Source: Nicotiana tabacum
Lineage: Eukaryota > Streptophyta > Magnoliopsida > Solanales > Solanaceae
NCBI RefSeq assembly: GCF_000715075.1
Contig: NC_134085.1
Span: 156,640,178-156,704,177, forward strand
Direction: 5' to 3'
DNA length: 64,000 nucleotides
Position 1 is the stretch's first letter; each line of letters starts with the position of its first letter. Below the pieces are notes generated by a model. The model ran no database searches. It was not told the origin of the DNA and saw nothing but the letters and a program-made list of their open reading frames with translations. This document shows, in pieces, positions 56,291-64,000 of the stretch. A program made the position numbers and the translations under genes.

Positions 56291-56923
56291 ATACAATTGA
56301 AGTATTGAAGTCAAAAGCCCGCTCATATGAGAAAGGAGCACACTCAGAATCAATAAAGCAGAGGAATACAACAGGAATCCCCAACAGGAAGCAATAAAAA
56401 TCCCCAGCATTCACAAAAGGCTGGTAAAAAAAAAAACAAGAAAAAGAGAAAAAATGAATGATGAATCCAAGGCACGGAAGTGGAGAACAGAGGTGATCTG
56501 CTCAAGAACTAGCACCTACAATTAGCAAGTATCAAGGTTCAAATCCAAAGTCTGTACGAAGCACCATTCAAGACTCAAGATCAAGTTTCAGAAGACTTAG
56601 AGATAGGAATCCTTGTAACTAGTAGCTGATAGGTTTAGTTAATCTTTTCAGTTATCATTTTTGATGTAATGACAGGACCGCGGACCGGAACCTCAACGGA
56701 ACGGCACCTCGATCGGCTCCTCACCTCGGTACACTCTACCATCTCTCTCATTTCCGAACTACACGTGGCCTGATTCCTGTATAACCAAGGATATGTAGGC
56801 AGCTCAGATACCAGGGCTCGGTCACATTCCCTCCCTTTCCTTAAGTGTAGTCCGTCCAAGTAATGGTCGGGTCAAAAACATGTCTAGTCGTTCTTTGTCG
56901 GAAAACTCTTCGTGTTTCCAGTC
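56291..56923 (+). other. 3' non-coding region of the inner element, part 2
   Basis: An A-rich tract at 56425-56455, TCCCCAGCA at 56401-56409 and the last boundary stem-loop (56759-56798), then a unique stretch leading to the PPT. No gene. Confidence 0.7.
56759..56798 (+). other. Boundary stem-loop, inner copy 4 (before PPT)
   Basis: Outer stem CTACA (56759-56763) with TGTAG (56794-56798), a paired change relative to CTACG/CGTAG; inner stem TCCT (56775-56778) with AGGA (56788-56791); 9-nt loop. Confidence 0.7.
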
Positions 56924-56936
56924 AAAGAGGGGCAGC
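56924..56936 (+). promoter_or_regulatory. Polypurine tract of the inner element
   Basis: AAAGAGGGGCAGC lies directly before the 3' LTR start TGTAAGCACG. Confidence 0.85.
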
Positions 56937-59900
56937 TGTAAGCACGTGATTTTTGACCCTCCCCGAGAATTTTCACATTTTTAGCGTGAATATGTGAAAT
57001 TGGGTCTAGTATAGCTATTTTAACTATTTTTACTTTATTTCGTTGCAAAAAGAAAAATTTCAAAAAATATATATATAAATTTTAGTTTATGTATCTCTCA
57101 TAAACTTGAAAAATACAAAAATTGCACTTTATTTTTGTACTTTATATAATTTCGAAAATTACAAAAAAAATATAGTTCTATTAAGGTTTTATAGTCATTT
57201 TAACTTTGAAAAATACAAAAATATTACCTCATATTTTATCTTAATATTTAAAAAACGAAAATTACAAAAATAGTTTTATTAATATTTTGTAGCTATTTTA
57301 AATCTTGAAAAATATTTAAAAAGATATAGTTTTGTTTAAATACTAGTCTTATTTTTGGTAGTTATTTTGCTTACATAGGACTAGTTAAGCAACGTGTTCC
57401 TATTTCTCGGGTCCGGGCAAAAGAATAATATTCGGGTTCAAACTACCCGGTTTTAGGCCTAATTTTCGGACCTAGCCCATAATAAACCGAGTCCAGGACA
57501 CATGGGGAACCCCACCACGCGTGGGGGACATAAGTCTCGAACCCCACCACGCGTGGGGCTCATTTTGTTTGGGCAAACCCATTACAAAACACAGACAAAG
57601 GACTTGGAAAAGGGGGACTTTTAAAAAAGGAGGAACGGACAGATAGGGGATTATTTTTGAAAATTTGGGGGAGATCACTGTTGATCTTCTTCCTCTTTTG
57701 GAAAGAATAAACCTAAAAAGCCCTACTGTAAAAAGCTACCATCCCAACTCCATCACCATCGTCGACAACCACCCGTCCCCTCCAAAACTCCAACGCCATA
57801 ACCGTCGTCACCCGAACACCACGTCCAAACGACCACCGGCTCCGACGACACCATCTCCCTCGTCGTCTCGAAAACCAGTCCATCAAACCTCCATCCATAA
57901 CCCAGCCCGACGAGCAGCAGCAACGTCGTCACTGTCCAAACACCACCTCCATCAACAAACCTTCAGCTCCCATCACCACCATCACCCTCGTCCACACCGT
58001 GAAACCACCATAAACAAACCCTACTCACTCCGTCAACAACCTCACGTCCGAAACCACCCAAAACCACTGCCTAAAACCAGCACCACGACCAACAGCCCCC
58101 CTCTTGTCGTCAAACAACCAGCTGCCTCACGACCATCGACTGTCCAAAACCAACGCCATAACCATAGTCACCACAACCGACTCCCTCCATCGACCCTACT
58201 GTCAATCACTATCCTAAAACCACCAACAAAACCACCCTCGACACAGTCCAAACACCACCCTCCCTCACGTTGGACCCCAGCTCCTCGACCTCACGACCAG
58301 TGACCATCCGAACTACTAGCCCACGAAGACTTCTTCTCCTTCGTCGTAACAAAGAAAAAACAGTCCGGCGATCCTCCAGTAAATCCGACCATCGCTGCTT
58401 TCCGTTCAGCCCCCTCATGTCCAAATGACCACCTGGAAAAACCAGTCCCTGCCGTGACTCATTTTTGGTCCGTTTGTGTTCGAGTTTCCGGTGCGAGTTA
58501 TTCAGTCCGAGCTCTGACGACCTTCTCTACAGTTTCCCGTTCGAGGTTATCCGTCGAGGTCGCTGTAGAGGTTTGGTCCATGGATTTATGCGTTTCTGTT
58601 TGTTCAGGTTAGTAAACTTCAATGTATTAGATAAAGAAACGCTATTTTAAATGTTCGAAAATGTAATATAGAAATTGGTTTGATAATTTTCTGCTTATGT
58701 TTCACCGTATGCATTTTGGTTCATCTTTGTGTTATGTTATTCTTGTTTACTTGAGGTCATTTGATTTAGTTGTATTAAGAGGTCTAGGACACAGTTTGAC
58801 GTTGATTTGTTTTTCCCTTCGTTTTCTTAGTTTATTTGGACAAAATTAGTATTAGTACCTGTTGTTACTACGCCCGAAACACTCATTCGCTTAACTTCTT
58901 TTATTAAACTTTTAACAAGTTATGAGATTTTAGTTGTAAAGAAGCGGTAAGGTTTAGTATGGTTAAAGGCGTAAAAATGACATCCTTTTAAAATAAAAAT
59001 AATAATAATAAAAAAAAACGAGGCAAGCTTCGCAAAAAATAAAAATGTACATATTGCGGAGCCTTCACAAAAAATGTATATATTAAAATACTTAGATTTC
59101 GGGACGGGCCATTTAGCAAATTTCACGGCCCTACCAAAAAATAATAATGCGCTAGTTGCTTTAGGCGCACCTTTAATAATGTTATCTCCCTAAACTCGGG
59201 TGCACATTTATGTGACCCAAATCCAAATCTCAACGAAATCGAAATGTGTCTCTAATCACGGGTACATTGACTGTGACGCGGTCTGAGATGCATTTCCATG
59301 ACGTTGCAAATTCTTTTTTTGAAAAAATAATAAATGAGACGAGCCTCGACAAACAAAAAATGCAAATTGCGGGGCCCTCAGTAAATACTTGTTTTAAACT
59401 TACTTAGAATTCAGGAGGGCCGCTTAGCGAATTTCGTGGCCTTTCCCAAATAATAACACGATAGTCTCTTTAGGCGCGTGTTTAATAATCTACCTTCTTA
59501 AACTTGGGTGTGCATTTCATGCGACCCAGATCCAAATCCCAAAACATCAAATAAAATATGTTTCGGATTGTGGGTGCATTTCATGTGACGCAGTCCAAAG
59601 ACATGTCTTAAGCGATGTTCACATTCTTTTAAAAATAATAATAATAAAGTGGTAAAAAGTTAAAATTGGCACATTGGTTCATAATTGTATTAAAAATCAG
59701 ATAAATAAGCCGAATATGACAGTTGAGCGACCGTGCTAGAACCACGGAACTCGGGAATGCCTAACACCTTCTCTCGGGTTAACAGAATTCCTTATCCGAA
59801 TTTCTGGTACGCAGACTGTAATATGGAGTCATTATTTTCCTCGATTCGGGATTAAAATTGGTGACTTGGGACACCCTAAATCTCCCAAGTGGCGACTTTG

Positions 59901-59989
59901 AAATAAATAAACCAATCCCGTTTCGATTGTCCTTTAATTGGAAAAAACTCCCTTGCACCCCCTCGGGTGCGGAAAAAGGAGGTGTGACA
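56937..59989 (+). repeat. 3' LTR of the inner element (3053 bp)
   Basis: Nearly identical to 38583-41623. The 12-bp length difference is accounted for by an extra ACCAACAAAACC-like segment at about 58222-58235. Twin hairpins CCCCAC/GTGGGG lie at 57510-57526 and 57542-57558. It ends GTGTGACA, followed by the duplicated ACAAG. Confidence 0.93.
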
Positions 59990-59994
59990 ACAAG

Positions 59995-61976
59995 TATATT
60001 CAGATTTCTAAATTCAATAATTTTTTGAACTTAAAATCAACTCTAACAACATTGCAACCAACAATTCCTATATTAAACTTAAACAAGATTATGAGACAAA
60101 CTCAAGAAATAATCATAAATGATGAATAATAAACAAGAAAAATCAAACTTATACTAATTTCGGATTCAAGAACAAACAAACAAAGTATGGACATGAATTA
60201 AATCTATTTTAAACAAAAACAACATGACGGATTCAAATGATTAAACCAACATACTTCCCTATTACAACTAAATTCTTTTAGGCAAATAACAAAGCAAAAC
60301 CTAAGAAGAAACAATTATGAATTTAAACTTGAACTTAACAATGTTAACAATTTCTGGAAAATACATAAAATACATGAAACAAATTGAAGAAACAATTAAT
60401 TAAACTTCAATTTGTATCTAACCAACATTAAACTAACAACATTTACCTAAACAATAAATAAGAACAATGAAACGAACATGAAACAGACTGAAAAATTAAT
60501 TAATCAAAGTTCCATTTGAATCTGAAAATTAAATCAACAAAACACATGAACAAACTAAAAATAATAATTCAAACGATAGACATGAACAAAACAAACATTT
60601 GCTGATTTTAGATTCGAGAATATCAAAACAAAATACGGATAAAAATAAAACTCAAAATCTACCAACCGGATCGACACGAATATGTGCGGACTGTTTCGAC
60701 AAACATCGACCAAAGCTCGACCAAACGACGACGAACACGAACCTACGAAGCAACTTAAGCAACAACAACAGTCGATGCGGCAGAAGCGATCCTTGAGCAG
60801 CGACAACATCCATGGATGACGACGAGGAAGGGTCAGCCATGGAGTCAGCAGCGACGAGCTGCTGTGTCGACGAAACATGAAGAAGAAAGCAGTGTTTGGA
60901 CTGCTGTTCATTGGACGAAGAAGATGAAGCAGAAACAACATACCAAACATGGCATCCATGGGGTTTCAGAAACAAGAGTAACGGCGAGAAACAAGAGCAG
61001 TAGCGCGAGCTGAAGAAGATGAAGTGTCGACGCAGAACAGCTGCGTGAACAGCAGCAACAACGGTTGGATGCGAGGAGGAGGAAGGCAGCCATGTTGGCT
61101 CAGGTTCGAGCTCGACGAAACAGCAGCAGCTATGGTTCTTGGGGTCGTTTGGATGCGACGAACTGGAGCAGCAATGGTGGACTGCTTGTGGTCGTTCGGG
61201 CTGTGTGTGGAGCTGACGAGCTATTTGTTAGTGGCGTTTGGACGTGAGGGAGTGGGGTCGAGGGCAGCCATGGGAGGCTAAGGCATCCATGGTTGTGTGT
61301 TTGGAGTTCTGGCGGAGAAGAAACAAAAGTGGGGGGGGGGGATCCTTTCTTAGTTTTTTAGGGTTTTTTTTTTTTTTTTTTTTTTTTGTAAAAATGAAAG
61401 AAAAGAGGGTTTGGATCTTTTTGGGTTATGGATTGGGTCGACCCGGTTCGAAATGGACTGGGTCGTAGGGAAGGTTGGGCCATTTTTTTGGGCCTGTGGC
61501 TTGAAATTGAAGAAGAGGCCCAATTCCGATTTTTTGTATTTTTGTTTTCTTTTTTCTTCTTTTATTTATCTAAAACTAAATTATAAAAATACTTAAATTA
61601 TTATTAAGAACTAAATTAAGTTATAAAAGCGTAAATTAACTCCCAATAATAATTAACGCACAATTAAGTAATAATTAAGCATAAAATTGTATATTTGGAC
61701 ATTAAATGCTAAAAATGCAAACGATGCCTATTTTTGTAATTTTTATTTTTTGTAAAACAAACTTAATTACTAACAATTGTAGAATTAAATCCTACATGCA
61801 AAATGCGACATATTTTTGTATTTTTATTAATTTAACAAATAATCATGCACAGGCAAATACAAATAATTATTCAAAAATATCACAAAATATCACAAAATTG
61901 CACACCAAGAAAAATTATTTTATTTTTGAATTTTTTGGGAGTAATTCTCATATAGGGCAAAAATCACGTGCTTACA
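59995..61976 (-). repeat. 5' LTR of the outer element, distal part
   Basis: It continues the LTR interrupted at 38582. An A-rich, AAC-rich stretch (60000-60600) is followed by a GC-richer stretch with CGACGA words (60700-61330) and a T-run (61366-61387). The AT-rich end finishes CACGTGCTTACA at 61976. On the minus strand it begins TGTAAGCACGTG, the same start as the inner element's LTR. Open frames here are LTR-internal and show no family features. Confidence 0.8.
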
Positions 61977-62268
61977 ATATGTACGCAAACCTTATCCCTA
62001 CCCCGAAGGGTAGAGAGGTTGTTTCCAGGAGACCTTCGGTTCAAAAAAGCAACAGGAGATGATATATTAGTACCATAAAAATGCATAATAAAATAACAGC
62101 AATATAGGAGATATGAAATACAGAATACGAAATACGAAATAGATGGCTGGTATAGTAAAAACTAGCAGGTAAAGCCCTGTATCAATAGACGAGCAATGAC
62201 ATTCTTAGTGTAACTCCTAACTGGCTAGTCTCACTCTATTGTGCTGTAGAAATATTCACAATTTTCCC
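61977..62268 (-). mobile_element. 3' untranslated region of the RTE-type LINE
   Basis: Non-coding sequence after the LINE stop codon, containing the common RTE 3' words CTACCCCGAAGGGTAGAGAGG (61998 on) and GGAGACCTTCGGTTC. It joins to 28856 when the outer element is removed. The ATATG at 61977-61981 is the duplicated target. Confidence 0.8.
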
Positions 62269-64000
62269 CTAACCTACAACCTTAATGCTCGACCTCCATA
62301 ATTTTCTGTCAAGGGCCATGTCCTCAGTAATCCTAAGTCGCGCCATGTCCTGTCTGATCACCTCTCCCCAATACTTCTTAGGTCGCCCTCTACCTCTCCG
62401 CGTGCCCACTACAGCCAGTCGCTCACACCTCCTCACCGGTGCATCAGTGCTCCTCCTCTGAATGTGCCCGAACCATCTGAGTCTTACTTCCCGCATCTTG
62501 TCCTCCATGGGGGCCACACCCACCTTCTCTCGAATATCTTCATTCCTAATCTTATCCATCCTTGTATGCCCGTACATCCACCTCAACATCCTCATCTCTT
62601 CTACTTTCATCTTCTGGATGTGTGAGTTCTTTATCGGCCAACATTCAGTTCCATATAACATGGCAGGCCTAACCACTGCTCTATAAAACTTACATTTTAG
62701 TAACAGTGGCACTTTCTTGTCATACAAGACTCCCGATGCTAACCTCCACTTCATCCACCCCACCCCTATACGGTGTGTGACATCCTCGTCAATCTCGCCG
62801 ATCCTCTGAATAACCGATCCAAGGTACTTGAAACTACCCCTCTTGGGAATGACTTGAGAGTCAAACCTCACTTCAACTCCCGCTTCCGTTGGCTCAACCC
62901 CAAATTTGCACTCGAGGTATTCCGTCTTCGTCCTGCTCAACTTGAAACCTTTAGACTCAAGAGCATATCTCCAAATCTCTAGCCTCTCGTTGACGCCGCC
63001 TCGTGTCTCGTCAATTAGAATAATGTCATCAGCAAATAGCATGCACCATGGCACCTCCCCTTGAATATGATGAGTCAGTGCATCCATCACCATGGCAAAT
63101 AGGAATAGGCTGAGCGCAGACCCTTGGTGCAACCCCGTAATAACTGGAAAGTGTTCAGAGTTGCCTCCTACTGTCCTAACCCGAGTCTTAGCTCCAGCAT
63201 ACATGTCTTTAATCACCCTAATATAGTCAACCGGGACCCCTTTATCCTCTAAGCAGCTCCATAAGACCTCCCTAGGAACCCTATCGTACGCTTTCTCCAG
63301 ATCAATAAATACCATGTGGAGATCCTTTTTCCTATCCCTGTACTGTTCCACCATCCTCCTAATAAGGTGGATAGCTTCTGTGGTAGATCGCCCCAGCATG
63401 AACCCGAACTGGTTGTCTGAAATAGATACCGTCCTTCGCACTCTCATTTCTACCACTCTCTCCCAAACTTTCATGGTATGACTTAGTAATTTGATGCCCC
63501 TATAGTTGTTACAGCTCTGGACATCACCTTTGTTCTTATACAACGGAACCATTGTACTCCACCTCCACTCTTCAGGCATCCTATTAGTCTTGAATATAAC
63601 ACTAAACAATCCAGTAAGCCATTCCAAGCCTGCTCTACCCACACACCTCCAAAGTTCAACCGGAATTTCGTCTGGCCCGGTAGCTCTGCCCCTTCTCATC
63701 TTACGCATTGCCTCCATGACTTCATCGATCTCAATGTCCCTACAATTACTTAATTCATGGGTACTGTCGGCATTCCTCAATTCCCCAAGTATAATATGCT
63801 GATCCCCTTCTTCACTTAGAAGTTTATGAAAGTAGGTCTGCCACCTCCTCTTAATCTGGTCATCTCCCATCAAAACTTTGTCGTCATCATCTTTTATGCA
63901 CCTCAGTTGGTCCAGATCCCGAGTTGTCCTCTCTCTCGCCTTAGCGAGTCGGAATAACTTCTTCTCCCCACCTTTGTTCCTTAGTTCCTCATACAGATGA
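62269..64000 (-). CDS. RTE-type LINE reverse transcriptase, 5'-partial at window end
   Basis: A minus-strand frame without any stop from the window edge at 64000 to TAG at 62269-62271, about 576 codons. The N-terminal endonuclease part lies beyond the window. Seen are a pre-RT region ([20 protein letters not shown] near 63910-63980), RT motifs [67 protein letters not shown] and catalytic FADDIILID (FADD at 63025-63036). The C-terminal block [20 protein letters not shown]...RWFGHIQRR is typical of RTE LINEs. There is no RNase H. It copies its RNA at a nicked target. The frame looks intact, but its 3' region is split by the outer element, so this copy cannot move. Confidence 0.9.
   Translation of the reverse strand, partial: HLYEELRNKGGEKKLFRLAKARERTTRDLDQLRCIKDDDDKVLMGDDQIKRRWQTYFHKLLSEEGDQHIILGELRNADSTHELSNCRDIEIDEVMEAMRKMRRGRATGPDEIPVELWRCVGRAGLEWLTGLFSVIFKTNRMPEEWRWSTMVPLYKNKGDVQSCNNYRGIKLLSHTMKVWERVVEMRVRRTVSISDNQFGFMLGRSTTEAIHLIRRMVEQYRDRKKDLHMVFIDLEKAYDRVPREVLWSCLEDKGVPVDYIRVIKDMYAGAKTRVRTVGGNSEHFPVITGLHQGSALSLFLFAMVMDALTHHIQGEVPWCMLFADDIILIDETRGGVNERLEIWRYALESKGFKLSRTKTEYLECKFGVEPTEAGVEVRFDSQVIPKRGSFKYLGSVIQRIGEIDEDVTHRIGVGWMKWRLASGVLYDKKVPLLLKCKFYRAVVRPAMLYGTECWPIKNSHIQKMKVEEMRMLRWMYGHTRMDKIRNEDIREKVGVAPMEDKMREVRLRWFGHIQRRSTDAPVRRCERLAVVGTRRGRGRPKKYWGEVIRQDMARLRITEDMALDRKLWRSSIKVVG

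Larger units (their letters stand above)
38583..59989 (+). mobile_element. Inner Ogre/Tat-type Ty3/gypsy element, 21.4 kb
   Basis: Ends are TGTAAGCACGTG...GTGTGACA with a perfect target duplication ACAAG (38578-38582 and 59990-59994). Order: LTR, PBS, long leader, ORF1, gag-protease, pol (RT, RNase H, second RNase H, integrase), 3' region with hairpins and two minisatellites, PPT, LTR. The size, ORF1 upstream of gag, the dual RNase H, and 3' tandem repeats are hallmarks of Ogre elements. The LTRs differ by a 12-bp indel and scattered substitutions, so this is the youngest insertion of the nest. Three in-frame stops and one frameshift make it non-autonomous as it stands. Confidence 0.93.
28857..61976 (-). 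mobile_element. Outer Tat/Ogre-like element, coding-less, interrupted by the inner element
   Basis: Its ends are TGTCACACC at 28857 and ...CGTGCTTACA at 61976, flanked by a perfect target duplication ATATG (28852-28856 and 61977-61981). Without the inserted 38583-59994 it measures about 11.7 kb. On the minus strand: 5' LTR (61976-59995 joined to 38582-36286), PBS (36281-36264), leader with hairpin repeats, short remnants, 3' noncoding region, minisatellite (31269-30587) and a truncated 3' LTR (about 30500-28857). No gag, protease, reverse transcriptase or integrase reading remains. Its non-coding landmarks match those of the inner element, so it is a deletion derivative or non-autonomous relative of the same lineage. 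Confidence 0.85.

Noticed and set aside
60816..61468. Several short open frames in the GC-richer part of the outer LTR
   Set aside because: They overlap on both strands without family features and lie inside an LTR.

Overview
The window is plant nuclear DNA made almost wholly of transposable elements; I see no host gene that I can support. Two tRNA-derived SINEs of types I know from Solanaceae (a TS-like SINE at about 26652-26843 and a SolS-like SINE at 11749-11932), together with the Tat/Ogre, Athila and Tekay elements, point to a nightshade (Nicotiana, Solanum, Lycium or a relative). The genus cannot be decided from the sequence.

Left part (1-28795). Positions 1-1974 are AT-rich and non-coding. 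Next comes the 5' half of a minus-strand Athila-type Ty3/gypsy element (gag-protease 2020-4674, PBS 4774-4791, LTR 4797-6314). It abuts the 3' half of a plus-strand Athila-like element (degraded ORF 7112-8368, 3' LTR 9892-11159). A SINE with a 16-bp target duplication and a ~700-bp TIR element follow. A complete but decayed minus-strand Tekay/Del chromovirus occupies 14219-24862: two LTRs, iMet PBS, PPT, gag-pol pseudogenes, chromodomain and the target duplication GGCTT. Beyond it lie an (AT)n tract, a promoter-like stretch, the TS-like SINE and a Mutator-like MITE (27353-28385).

Right part (28796-64000) is a three-level nest. An RTE-type LINE on the minus strand (ORF 62269 to beyond 64000, 3' tail at 28796) was split by a minus-strand Tat/Ogre-like element (28857-61976, target duplication ATATG). 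That element was itself split inside its 5' LTR by a 21.4-kb plus-strand Ogre-type element (38583-59989, target duplication ACAAG, LTRs of 3041 and 3053 bp). The inner element has ORF1, gag, aspartic protease, G-patch-like segment, reverse transcriptase, two RNases H and integrase, damaged by three in-frame stops and one frameshift. The outer element has lost all coding capacity but keeps the non-coding skeleton.

The most interesting signal is in the non-coding skeleton of the two Ogre-type elements. A ~40-nt stem-loop whose stems covary recurs seven times at module boundaries. The leaders carry tandem double hairpins with GNRA loops. The 3' regions carry covarying tandem hairpins, two kinds of minisatellite, and many copies of a 9-mer exactly complementary to the primer-binding site. 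These features survive in the coding-less outer copy, which suggests they act in cis on the RNA. All of this was read by eye; no alignment or folding program was run.
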